NCBI RefSeq assembly: GCF_001695855.1
Contig: NZ_MBSS01000068.1
Location: forward strand, 62,001-126,000
DNA from: Ensifer sp. LC163
Lineage (GTDB): Bacteria > Pseudomonadota > Alphaproteobacteria > Rhizobiales > Rhizobiaceae
Direction: 5' to 3'
Length of the DNA stretch: 64,000 nucleotides
Positions 17,729-25,694 of this stretch are shown in pieces. Position 1 is the stretch's first letter; each line of letters starts with the position of its first letter. The notes beneath the pieces were generated by a model. The model was not told where the DNA came from. It worked only from the letters and a program-made list of their open reading frames with translations, and did no database searches. Both the position numbers and the translations under genes were made by a program.

Positions 17729-19354
17729 ATGACCCAGTCCTCGGAATGCAATTCCCGCTACGTCGTAGGTGTCGATGTTGGCACCGGTAGTGCGCGGGCC
17801 GGCCTGTTCGACCTTTCGGGCGCCATGCTCGCCTCCGCCAAGCGGGACATTTCGCTGTTCCGCGCGGCGGGCGCGATCGTCGAGCAATCGAGCACGGAAA
17901 TCTGGGACACTGTCTGCACGAGCGTGCGCGAGGCCGTGGTTAGTGCAGGTGTCGACCCGGCGTCGGTGGTCGGTCTCGGCTTCGACGCCACCTGCTCGCT
18001 CGTGGTGCTCGGTGAGGGCGGAGCGCCGCTCGCTGTCGGTTCCTCAGAAAAGCCGGAGCGCGACATCATCGTGTGGATGGATCACCGGGCCGTCGGGCAG
18101 GCGGAGCGCATCAACGCGATCGGCCATGACGTGCTGCGCTATGTCGGTGGGCGCGTCTCGCCGGAAATGCAGACGCCGAAGCTGCTTTGGCTGAAAGAGA
18201 ACAGGCCGCAGGTTTTTCGTGCGGCCTGGCAGTTCTTCGATCTCGCCGATTTCCTCACTTGGAAGGCAACGGGCGATCTCGCCCGTTCGACCTGCACCGT
18301 CACCTGCAAATGGACCTATCTCGCGCACGAGAAGCGCTGGGATCCGAGCTATTTCGAGAAGGTCGGCCTCGCGGAACTCGCCGAAGAGGGCTTTGGTCGA
18401 ATCGGTACTGAGATTGTCGAGCCGGGCACGCGGCTGGGGCAGGGGCTGACGCCCGACGCGGCGGCGGCCATGGGCCTGAACCCCGGTACGGCAGTTGCTG
18501 CGGGCATGATCGACGCCCACGCCGGCGGGATCGGCACGGTCGGCATCGGCGGCCGGTCGACCGAGAACCTCGCCTATGTCTTCGGTACTTCCTCCTGCAC
18601 CATGACCTCGACGCAGGAGCCTGTCTTCGTGCCCGGAGTCTGGGGGCCGTACTACTCGGCCATGCTGCCGGGCCTGTGGCTCAATGAAGGCGGCCAGAGC
18701 GCCGCGGGTGCTGCTATCGATCAACTGCTCGCTTTCCATCCCGCCGCGCCGGAAGCGACGGCTCAGGCGTGTGCACGCGGGTGCTCGCTGCCCGTCTTCT
18801 TGGCCGAGATGGCTTCCGCCAAGGCTTCCTCATTGTCCGACGCCGTCCATCTTGCCACTGGCCTGCATGTGGTGCCGGAATTCCTCGGCAACCGCGCGCC
18901 CTTTGCCGATCCGCATGCAAGGGCTGTCATCGCCGGCCTCGGCATGGAGCGGAGTGTCGACAGCCTCGTCGCGCTTTACATCGCCGGTCTGTGTGGCATT
19001 GGTTACGGATTGCGGCAGATCATCGAGGCGCAGGCGCGGGAAGGGGCCTTGGTCGAACGCGTGGTGATCAGCGGCGGGGCGGGGCAGAGCGATCTCGTGC
19101 GTCAATTGCTTGCCGATGCCTGTGGAAAGCCGGTCGTCGCGCCGCGCGCGCAAGAGCCGGTCCTCCTCGGCTCTGCCATCCTCGGGGTGGTCGCTTCCGG
19201 CGCTTTCGCCGATGTCGCAGCCGCCATGGCCGCCCTCAGTTCCGTTTCGATGGTCTATGAGCCGGCAAGCGGCGAGATCGCCGACAGGCATGAAACCCGT
19301 TTCCGCTGCTTCGAGGACCTGCAGGCCGCCATGCGTGCGATGCTAGGCATCTAA
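17729..19354 (+). CDS. FGGY-family carbohydrate kinase (ribulokinase-like)
   Basis: A 541-aa kinase of the FGGY fold. The N-terminal phosphate-binding motif is YVVGVDVGTGSARAGLFD (residues 11-28). A WMDHRA segment near 112-117 and the long insert with VTCKWTYLAHEKRWD are typical of the D-ribulokinase/FGGY-C subgroup. The C-terminal adenosine motif VVISGGAGQSDLV lies near 446-458. It phosphorylates a pentulose or similar ketose with ATP. It is the last gene of the operon, 37 bp after DhaL. Two different kinases in one operon suggest either two branches or two entry substrates. Confidence 0.88.
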   Translation: MTQSSECNSRYVVGVDVGTGSARAGLFDLSGAMLASAKRDISLFRAAGAIVEQSSTEIWDTVCTSVREAVVSAGVDPASVVGLGFDATCSLVVLGEGGAPLAVGSSEKPERDIIVWMDHRAVGQAERINAIGHDVLRYVGGRVSPEMQTPKLLWLKENRPQVFRAAWQFFDLADFLTWKATGDLARSTCTVTCKWTYLAHEKRWDPSYFEKVGLAELAEEGFGRIGTEIVEPGTRLGQGLTPDAAAAMGLNPGTAVAAGMIDAHAGGIGTVGIGGRSTENLAYVFGTSSCTMTSTQEPVFVPGVWGPYYSAMLPGLWLNEGGQSAAGAAIDQLLAFHPAAPEATAQACARGCSLPVFLAEMASAKASSLSDAVHLATGLHVVPEFLGNRAPFADPHARAVIAGLGMERSVDSLVALYIAGLCGIGYGLRQIIEAQAREGALVERVVISGGAGQSDLVRQLLADACGKPVVAPRAQEPVLLGSAILGVVASGAFADVAAAMAALSSVSMVYEPASGEIADRHETRFRCFEDLQAAMRAMLGI

Positions 19355-19742
19355 TTGCTGGAACTTGGGATTGGCGGTGTCCTCTTTCCGCACGGATGAA
19401 GCGTTTCCGCGACCTCACTGCCACAGGGATGAAGGGCCGGGGATCTGCCACGGAGGGCGCGCTCGTGCTGGATGCTTATGGATTTATGCGGCGCGCTCTG
19501 ACCTGGCTGCTTCCAGCGCCTGTAGCTCTTCCAGCTTTTACCTCACTTCAACCCGGTGAGCCTGGGCTATGTCGCACGTCTCGGTGCAGTCTCTGTTCTT
19601 GCTAATTGACGGGTCGGGCAGCACGCGCACGGGCTGCCTTCAGCGGCATCGCATTGCATTTCGGCCAGCGTGTCCGCCACTGATACCTAAAAATAGACGA
19701 GATAGATCGTCCCCATCCATCTTTGCAATGTCTCCAGTTCCA
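19355..19742. other. Intergenic region without a supported gene
   Basis: No family could be recognised in any frame between the kinase and the IS1595-like remnant. Codon pattern and frame interruptions suggest decayed DNA. Confidence 0.4.
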
Positions 19743-19905
19743 GTCGCGAGTATGTTGGCGATGCGGTTCACGTCAATTCGGTGGAAGGCTTCAATTCCCG
19801 GACCCGCCGCACCATTGCCGGTGTGTTTCATCATATCAGTCCGCAGCACGCCGATCTCTATTTCCACGATGCGACCAACTTCTATTCGATGAAGAGCGTT
19901 GGTGG
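19743..19905 (+). pseudogene. IS1595-like transposase, C-terminal remnant
   Basis: One plus-strand frame reads YVGDAVHVNSVEGFNSRTRR and then TIAGVFHHISPQHADLYF. This resembles the last conserved block of IS1595 transposases (HVNTxEGFxSxxKRxxxGxxHHxSxxHLxxY). The sequence then loses similarity, and the N-terminal zinc ribbon and catalytic Asp region are missing. It abuts the truncated CoA-transferase gene. Confidence 0.5.
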
Positions 19906-19934
19906 GCGACCGATGGGCGTAGCGGCGCTGGGCT

Positions 19935-20468
19935 TCATCTCAGGAAGCGGGCGGTCGTCTTCGATGCGACCTCATCTGCAGACACGCCATCAGCCAGTTC
20001 GATCAGCGAAAATGGTGCGGCAGGAGATTGGCGCTCAAAGACGCAAAGATCCGTTATGATCATGTCCACGACGTCGCGGCCGGTCAGCGGCAGGCTGCAG
20101 GAGGGTATGAACTTCAGCGACCCATCCTTTGACACGTGTTCCATCAGCACGACGATCTTTTTGACGCCCGCGACCAGGTCCATGGCTCCGCCCATCCCCT
20201 TGATCATTTTGCCTGGGATCATCCAGTTGGCAATATCGCCACTTTCGCTGACCTCCATGGCGCCGAGAACCGTCGAGTCGATGTGGCCACCGCGGATCAT
20301 GGCGAAACTGTCGGAGCTCGAAAAATAACTGCTACTTGCCAACTCGCTGATTGTTTGCTTGCCTGCGTTGATCAAATCGGGATCCTCTTCCCCTTCGAAG
20401 GGGAAAGGTCCAATTCCAAGCATGCCGTTTTCAGACTGAAGCGTGACCTCAATGCCCGGCGGAATAGG
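19935..20468 (-). pseudogene. 3-oxoacid CoA-transferase subunit B, N-terminally truncated
   Basis: About 175 codons match the main part of ScoB/AtoA-type subunits: EVTLQSENGMLGIGPFPFEG, containing the catalytic Glu of SENG, then IRGGHIDSTVLGAMEVSESGD, GAMDLVAGVKKIVVLMEH and ITDLCVFE. The normal first 30-35 residues (the NLGIGIPT glycine loop) are missing and replaced by an IS30-like N-terminal coding stretch at 20475-20541 in a different frame. No partner subunit A gene is present. It was probably once part of ketone-body or beta-ketoadipate metabolism and is now inactive. Confidence 0.75.
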
Positions 20469-20474
20469 CTCGCG

Positions 20475-20541
20475 ACCGCGCGAACTCAGCCTGGCTGATC
20501 TTCTTCTTATGCATCCGCGCAATGACGCGTCGTTCATTCAT
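20475..20541 (-). pseudogene. IS30-family transposase, N-terminal scrap
   Basis: From the ATG at 20541 the frame reads NERRVIARMHKKKISQAEFA, the start of the IS30 helix-turn-helix. It then runs into the truncated CoA-transferase sequence and stops. The same N-terminal block, with a few changes, occurs at 56590-56680 (MHEKKISQAEIARTLRRDRS). It marks one side of a deletion or insertion junction. Confidence 0.55.
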
Positions 20542-20769
20542 ACTCAACTGCACAAACGAGCGGGCCACTTCCATCCTCCAGAGACCATGGCCAATTTGTC
20601 TCTGTTGCATTTGAAAATGGAATCCGCCCCCGCAAATGTCGTACTAATCATGTGCGTCCTCTACGATAACATCCTGACATATATTGCTTTATTTAGCCTG
20701 GGATCCCGCTGACGCCAGTTGCATATTGCTAGCTACTTGTGACATTGCTCGCGGCGGTGGCGACATCGT
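20542..20769. other. Intergenic, no gene seen
   Basis: No conserved frame, repeat or hairpin of note lies between the IS30 scrap and the HlyD remnant. The segment around 20680-20730 is AT-rich relative to its surroundings and may be promoter-like, but nothing intact lies downstream of it. Confidence 0.3.
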
Positions 20770-20932
20770 CGCGACCGCACAGGCAAGATCCAGCCGGTCC
20801 GCCGGGTCAAGATCGTCGAGTATAAAGAACCGGGCCGGGTATTCACCGCAAATGCGATCAACGGCATCCGAGTGCAAAAGGGCGGGGTGCTTGTCGAGCT
20901 CGATCCGACGACCCGCGGGCAGAAGAGTAGGC
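20770..20932 (+). pseudogene. HlyD-type membrane fusion protein remnant
   Basis: A single frame reads TGKIQPVRRVKIVEYKEPGR, then VFTANAINGIRVQKGGVLVE, then LDPTTRG. This is the lipoyl-like half-motif of type I secretion membrane fusion proteins (GKIQPxGRxKxVQxxExGxVxxIxVxxGxxVxxGxxLxxLDPT). The signal anchor before it and the coiled coil after it are missing or frameshifted. No secretion ABC ATPase is nearby. Confidence 0.6.
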
Positions 20933-21116
20933 ACTGTAGCTGCGCCTTGACGCGTTGTGCACCGCGATCGTCGGCGGCAGGCGCAGCGGGACACGGTCGC
21001 TGCCTGGGCCAAGAGCGAGCCCTGGGTAGGCGCCGGCGGGCCGGCCCGGCCCCGGCCCCGGCCGGCGTCCGACGTGACTGAAGACGAGTTTCAATAGTAT
21101 TTTGGAGAGACTAAGG
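20933..21116. other. GC-rich intergenic segment upstream of the DUF350 operon
   Basis: A very GC-rich run at about 21030-21067 contains repeated GGCCCC/CCGGCC units that could fold on themselves. It precedes the ribosome-binding region (GGAGAG, AAGG) of the DUF350 gene. It may be leader RNA of that operon or only low-complexity DNA left after deletion of the HlyD gene. Confidence 0.35.
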
Positions 21117-21518
21117 ATGTTTGGTTATGTTGAAGGGCTGCCAGCTTTTCTCGCCTATTTCGCTATCGGCTTAGCTGCCTATGCGATCTTTGCGACCGTC
21201 TACACCCACCTCACTCCCCATGCGGAGGCCAAATTGATCCGATCGGGAAACCTGGCTGCCGTCACCGCGTTCATGGGTGCCCTGATCGGGTTCAGTTTGC
21301 CGCTTGCCTCGGCGGCAGCCAATTCAGTGAGCATTCTCGATTACGTCATCTGGGCGGTCATTGGCATTGTCATGCAAGTGCTCGCCTTCTTCCTCGCGGG
21401 ATTCACAATGCCAGGTCTCCACGAGAAGATAACGCGGGGGGATATGGCCGCGGGTCTCTGGGGCGGAGGAATTGCCCTGGCGGTCGGCATTCTCAATGCC
21501 GCTTGCATGACCTACTGA
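21117..21518 (+). CDS. DUF350 (YjfL-like) inner-membrane protein
   Basis: A 133-aa protein with four hydrophobic helices: FLAYFAIGLAAYAIFATVY, LAAVTAFMGALIGFSLPLAS, YVIWAVIGIVMQVLAFFLAG and WGGGIALAVGILNAACM. The conserved TPH(A)E segment after helix 1 and the LHEKITRGDMAAGLWGG motif before helix 4 are DUF350 features. The start at 21117 was preferred to an in-frame TTG at 21102, since GGAGAG precedes it. Enterobacterial YjfL is encoded beside YjfM and YjfC, the same order seen here with DUF1190 and the ATP-grasp gene. The biochemical function is unknown; a membrane-stress role is proposed for the family. Confidence 0.82.
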   Translation: MFGYVEGLPAFLAYFAIGLAAYAIFATVYTHLTPHAEAKLIRSGNLAAVTAFMGALIGFSLPLASAAANSVSILDYVIWAVIGIVMQVLAFFLAGFTMPGLHEKITRGDMAAGLWGGGIALAVGILNAACMTY

Positions 21519-21528
21519 GGAAGCTCCG

Positions 21529-22143
21529 ATGCGCAGACGACTTTCCGGCCGCACGCCTCCTATCCTTGCCCTCGGCACCATTGCGGCCTCCGGCCTTGCG
21601 TTGGCGAGTTGCGGCGACAACCCACCTACCGAAGATGTCATGTTCAAATCCGTAGACCAGTGCATGCAGGCCGGCATGGATGAGCAAGTTTGTCGGGCCG
21701 GTTATCAGGACGCAATGCGCGCCCACCTGGCGGGCGCTCCCCGGTTCGACCGTCGCGCCGCATGCGAAGCAGAATACGGGTGGGCGCAATGCACTCAGGC
21801 GCGCGGCGCCGACGGCAGCGGAAGCGCGGGCAGTTTCTTCATCCCCTTTATTGCAGGATACATGCTGTCTACCGGGTTCGAGAAAATTGACGATTATTAC
21901 AAGTACCGCCGCCGAGAGGAGGAGCAGGGAGGCGGTGGTGGTGGTGGAGGGTACTCCGGCTCCCCCATCTATAGAACGCGCTCCGGCCAAACAGTGACGA
22001 CGACGCCCGCGCCTGCCCGCGGCTCGCAGAGCGCCAGCGCCTCGTCTTCCCGATACAGTGTAAAGCCAGTCAATGTGAACACACGAACCGTGGCGCGCCA
22101 AGGATTTGGCGGACGTTCGTTCTCGTTTGGATTTGGCGGTTGA
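21529..22143 (+). CDS. DUF1190 (YgiB/YjfM-like) lipoprotein
   Basis: The protein has 204 aa. The lipobox LALASC puts the acylated Cys at residue 28. The mature part has four further Cys residues in spaced motifs (VDQCMQAGMDEQVCRAGY and ACEAEYGWAQC), a short hydrophobic stretch (FFIPFIAGYMLSTGF) and a low-complexity Gly/Ser/Arg tail with a run of glycines. This is the YgiB arrangement. It is probably in the outer membrane or anchored in the periplasm. It starts 10 bp after the DUF350 stop and ends 1 bp before the ATP-grasp ATG. Confidence 0.82.
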   Translation: MRRRLSGRTPPILALGTIAASGLALASCGDNPPTEDVMFKSVDQCMQAGMDEQVCRAGYQDAMRAHLAGAPRFDRRAACEAEYGWAQCTQARGADGSGSAGSFFIPFIAGYMLSTGFEKIDDYYKYRRREEEQGGGGGGGGYSGSPIYRTRSGQTVTTTPAPARGSQSASASSSRYSVKPVNVNTRTVARQGFGGRSFSFGFGG

Positions 22144-22144
22144 C

Positions 22145-23296
22145 ATGCACCGAATAAGTCTGCCGGCACGCCCGGATTGGCAGGACAAGGCACGTGCCGT
22201 CGGCTTTGGCTTCCACGAAATGTATGGCGAGCCGTATTGGCTTGATGACGCGGCCTACGTGTTTACGCTTGAGGAGATTGAAACCCAAATCGAAGGTCCG
22301 AGCGAGGAACTTCACGCAATGTGCATGGAACTCGTCACAGACATTGTGGGGAGTGATGAAAAGCTTCATCGGTTAGCGATCCCGGATGAGTTCCGTGAGG
22401 TCGTTCGTCGCTCCTGGCAACAGGGCGAGCGACATCTCTATGGCCGGTTTGATTTGGCCTATGACGGCAGCGGACCCGCCAAACTTCTCGAGTACAATGC
22501 TGACACACCGACTTCGATTTTCGAGTCGGCTTTCTTTCAGAATAATTGGCTGACGGATCAGGTTGCGCTCGGTGTTTTGCCGGCCAATGCCGATCAGTTC
22601 AACTCCCTGCAGGAGAGCTTGGTCGAAGCTTTCCAACAATTCGACACAAGCTCCATTTTCCATTTCGCCGCAATGACAGACAATGAGGAAGATCGCGGCA
22701 CGACGGTCTATCTCATGGATTGCGCTGTGCAAGGCGGTCACCGCGTCGAGCTACTCGACGTTCGTGATATTGGCGTGGATGGCATTGGCCGCTTCACGGA
22801 TTTGAAGGACCGCGTCATCGATCGATGTTTCAAACTCTATCCCTGGGAATTTATGTTTCGGGAGGGCTTCAGTTCTCATCTGCCCCAATCAGGATCGATC
22901 TTCGTTGAACCCGCCTGGAAGGCGGTTCTCGCAAATAAAGGTCTTCTTGCATTCTTGTGGGAGCGGTATCCGAACCATCCAAACCTTCTGCCGAGTTTTT
23001 TTCCCGACGATCCCCCACCGCTTTCAAACTACGTCCGCAAGCCATTGCTTTCCCGTGAAGGCGAGAATGTAAGTGTCTATCGCGACGGCAGGGAGTTCCT
23101 GTCTCTGGGGGGCAGCTACGGCGACGAAGGCTTCGTGATACAAGCGTATGCGCCGCTGTTTCACAGTGAGGCTGGCTACGCGGTGCTGGGGAGCTGGATT
23201 GTCGGCGACCGTTCTTGTGGCCTCGGCATCCGCGAGGATCGTACTTGCATCACCGCGAATTTGTCGCGGTTTGTACCCCACATAATCTTAGACTGA
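22145..23296 (+). CDS. Glutathionylspermidine synthase-like ATP-grasp protein (YgiC/YjfC family)
   Basis: The protein has 383 aa from the ATG at 22145. Family motifs include RPDWQDKARAVGFGFH at the start, YGRFDLAYDGSGPAKLLEYN, ADTPTSIFESAFFQ, KLYPWEFMFREGF, NKGLLAFLWERYPNHPNLLP, and the C-terminal KPLLSREGENV with a Gly-rich loop. It is equivalent to the synthetase half of E. coli Gss without the amidase half. Such stand-alone members have not all been shown to make glutathionylspermidine, so the product could be another peptide or amine ligation. It is the last gene of the DUF350-DUF1190-ATP-grasp operon. Confidence 0.85.
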   Translation: MHRISLPARPDWQDKARAVGFGFHEMYGEPYWLDDAAYVFTLEEIETQIEGPSEELHAMCMELVTDIVGSDEKLHRLAIPDEFREVVRRSWQQGERHLYGRFDLAYDGSGPAKLLEYNADTPTSIFESAFFQNNWLTDQVALGVLPANADQFNSLQESLVEAFQQFDTSSIFHFAAMTDNEEDRGTTVYLMDCAVQGGHRVELLDVRDIGVDGIGRFTDLKDRVIDRCFKLYPWEFMFREGFSSHLPQSGSIFVEPAWKAVLANKGLLAFLWERYPNHPNLLPSFFPDDPPPLSNYVRKPLLSREGENVSVYRDGREFLSLGGSYGDEGFVIQAYAPLFHSEAGYAVLGSWIVGDRSCGLGIREDRTCITANLSRFVPHIILD

Positions 23297-23632
23297 CCTA
23301 TGGAAGGAGAGGTCGTAGTCGTACCGCTTCTTCAAACCTCGGAGCGTCGCGTGGGAGTGAGTGGTATTCTCGTTCCGTACTGAAGAGATGGCATAATGGA
23401 TCGAAGGGAACTGCCGGCGCGGCGAGCCACGAAAATAGAGGTAGTCTTTATTCGTCGCCGATTTGAACCGCTGGCCCGGTACTATCATCGCACCGGAGAC
23501 ACCATCATCTGAAATGAGAGTAGAATCCGTCTGAGGACACGAAGTGTGCTCCTACGAGCGGTGGTGCGCATCGGCTCGTAGTAAAAAGCGGCTGCGCGCG
23601 TTGCGCCTTGGGTCAAAGTTTGTGAGCTATCG
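23297..23632. other. Intergenic, with a possible oxidase tail on the minus strand
   Basis: There is no intact gene. On the minus strand at 23288-23400 a short frame ends ATLRGLKKRYDYDLSFHRSV, reminiscent of the end of BBE/FAD-binding-4 oxidases (LxxLKxRYDPxNxFR). Only about 30 codons fit, so it is at best a scrap. Confidence 0.25.
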
Positions 23633-25471
23633 ATGACGCCAGGACCAGAAAATTACAAGGAGCTTCTGCTGTTTCTGGCGACGGCCGGCGTAATAGTGCC
23701 TCTGTTTGGGCGGTTGAAATTGAGCCCGGTCTTTGGATTTCTCGCCGCTGGCATGATGCTTGGCCCCTTCGGTCTCGGAGCTCTCGCGAGAGATTTGCCG
23801 TGGCTCTCTGCAATCTCCATAACAGATGTCGGACAGATCGCGCATCTTGCTGAATTCGGCGTAGCATTCCTGCTCTTCATGATCGCGCTCGAGCTGTCGT
23901 GGAGCCGCCTTCTGCTAATGCGCAAACTCGTCTTCGGGCTAGGGGGCTTGCAGGTTCTCGCCTCAACAGCCGTCCTCGCGACCGTCGCGGGCTTGCTGGG
24001 TCAAACCCCAGCTTCGGCGGTGGTGCTTGGCAGCGCGCTCGCGATGTCATCGACGGCTATCATTCTGCCGTCGCTTGTCGAGCGCAAACTGCTGAACACC
24101 ACGGTTGGACGCGCAAGTTTCGCCGTGCTGCTCTTCCAGGACCTTGCGGTGGCGCCTCTCCTTTTCATGGTGACGATGTTGGGTGCTCGTGGAGGGACGG
24201 GACTCGGCGCCGGCTTTTTGTATGCGCTAGCGCCTGCCGCAGTTGCGTTATTCGCAATGGCCGGGCTGGGTCGCCTAATTCTTCGGCCCCTGTTTAAGCT
24301 GGTCGCGACAACAAAGAGCAGCGAGTTGTTCGTCGCTGCATGCCTCTTGGTCGTGATCGGCTCTGGCCTTGTCACAGCGCTCAGTGGTCAGTCCATGGCT
24401 CTGGGCGCCTTCATCGCGGGCCTCCTGCTGGCTGAAACCGAGTATCGTCGGCAGATCGAGGTCACGATCCAGCCCTTCCAGGGTCTTCTGCTTGGCCTCT
24501 TCTTCGTCTCGGTTGGAGCCCGTCTGGATCTTTCGGAGATCATCGCCAACCCGTTCGTTACGGTGGGTGTCGCGATCGGTTTATTTGCCATAAAGGCAGT
24601 TATCCTGTTCCCCATCGCGCGCCTATCGGGCTTGACGAACCGGAGTGCCGGCGAGCTGGCGGTTGTACTGGGCCCCGGCGGCGAGTTCGCATTGATCCTT
24701 ATCGGTGCAGCTGTGGCGGGCAACGTCGTCCTTGACGAAGCCGGCGCCACTGCCACGGTCGCGGCTACTTTGACGATGGTTGGCATCCCCCTGCTGATCC
24801 GTATACTGGGCCGCGGTCGAGCATATGCCGGTATGGATGAACCTGCATTCGCGGGATTGACGCCCCAGCATGACGATGGTCTGGAGCGCGTGATCGTCGT
24901 CGGATACGGGCGTGTCGGACAGTTGGTCGCCGAGATGCTCACACGGCACGGATTGAGGTTCCTCGCAATCGACGCCGATCCCGTGCTCGTCGCCAATGAG
25001 CGAGCTCGCGGTCCCACGATCTATTATGGCGATGCCACCCGGATCGAGTTGCTTCGACGTTGTGGAATCCAGAACGCCCGCGCGCTTGTCGTGACCTTGG
25101 ACAATGCCGAGGCGGTTGAATCTATCGTCCGCGCTGCGAGATCGGAGCGGTCGGAACTTACCATCGTCGCCCGCGCGCGGGATGCGGTGCACGCAACTGA
25201 ATTGTACGAGCTGAAAGTCACTGATGCAGTGCCGGAGACCATCGAAGCCAGCCTCCAGCTCTCGCAAGCAGTGCTCGTTGGCATCGGCATTCCGATGGGC
25301 CTGGTGATTGCATCCATACACGAGAAACGGGATGAATTTCGCAAGATGCTGCAGCCCACGGACGGATCCGGCAGAGAACGACATGCCATCCGCGCTGCGC
25401 AGGCAAAACGTGACCTGCCTCGTAGGCCGCGCTCAGGCTCCGATGCGCATGAGCACACTCGGGATCGTTAA
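23633..25471 (+). CDS. KefB/KefC-type CPA2 cation:proton antiporter with RCK_N domain
   Basis: The protein has 612 aa. About twelve helices fill residues 5-390, with the CPA2 signatures FLAAGMMLGPFGLG, LAEFGVAFLLFMIALEL, ALAMSSTAIILP and LGPGGEFALIL. A cytoplasmic Rossmann TrkA-N/RCK domain follows (about 410-530: RVIVVGYGRVGQLVAEML, ending with GDATRIELLRRCG). A Lys/Arg-rich tail closes the protein. KefC-type proteins expel K+ in exchange for H+ under electrophile stress. No KefF/KefG ancillary oxidoreductase gene is adjacent. It may work with the glutathionylspermidine-type operon upstream, since Kef channels respond to glutathione adducts; that link is an inference. Confidence 0.88.
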   Translation: MTPGPENYKELLLFLATAGVIVPLFGRLKLSPVFGFLAAGMMLGPFGLGALARDLPWLSAISITDVGQIAHLAEFGVAFLLFMIALELSWSRLLLMRKLVFGLGGLQVLASTAVLATVAGLLGQTPASAVVLGSALAMSSTAIILPSLVERKLLNTTVGRASFAVLLFQDLAVAPLLFMVTMLGARGGTGLGAGFLYALAPAAVALFAMAGLGRLILRPLFKLVATTKSSELFVAACLLVVIGSGLVTALSGQSMALGAFIAGLLLAETEYRRQIEVTIQPFQGLLLGLFFVSVGARLDLSEIIANPFVTVGVAIGLFAIKAVILFPIARLSGLTNRSAGELAVVLGPGGEFALILIGAAVAGNVVLDEAGATATVAATLTMVGIPLLIRILGRGRAYAGMDEPAFAGLTPQHDDGLERVIVVGYGRVGQLVAEMLTRHGLRFLAIDADPVLVANERARGPTIYYGDATRIELLRRCGIQNARALVVTLDNAEAVESIVRAARSERSELTIVARARDAVHATELYELKVTDAVPETIEASLQLSQAVLVGIGIPMGLVIASIHEKRDEFRKMLQPTDGSGRERHAIRAAQAKRDLPRRPRSGSDAHEHTRDR

Positions 25472-25588
25472 TTCAAAGGAACGCTCGACTGCTTCATTCG
25501 ATGAAGGGAACACCGCGGTCGGCGTTACGCCTCGGCCTTGGAGCATGAGATCTCGCCCTTCAGGTCGGTCCTGACCGGATCCGAAAGC

Positions 25589-25687
25589 TACAGCGCCGCG
25601 CGTCTATTTAGACGCGCAAAGGTCGCTGTAACACTTTGAATTTCTGCATAATTCCTTAAATCGATTCCGATTTAAGGAATTATGCAG
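25589..25687 (-). repeat. Two-stem palindromic intergenic element, copy 1 (inverted orientation)
   Basis: Stem B is 25589-25604 with 25611-25630 (TACAGCGCCGCGCGTC / GACGCGCaaaggtCGCTGTA). Stem A is a perfect 20-bp inverted repeat, 25644-25663 with 25668-25687, and a 4-nt loop ATTC. Relative to copies at 60190 and 62034 it is reversed. It lies between convergent genes, where it could also end both transcripts. The style matches rhizobial RIME-like mosaic elements. Confidence 0.8.
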
Positions 25688-25694
25688 TAGACAC

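Noticed and set aside
23288-23488. Short minus-strand frame with a BBE-oxidase-like ending.
   Set aside because: Too short, and most of the frame is unrelated to any oxidase.
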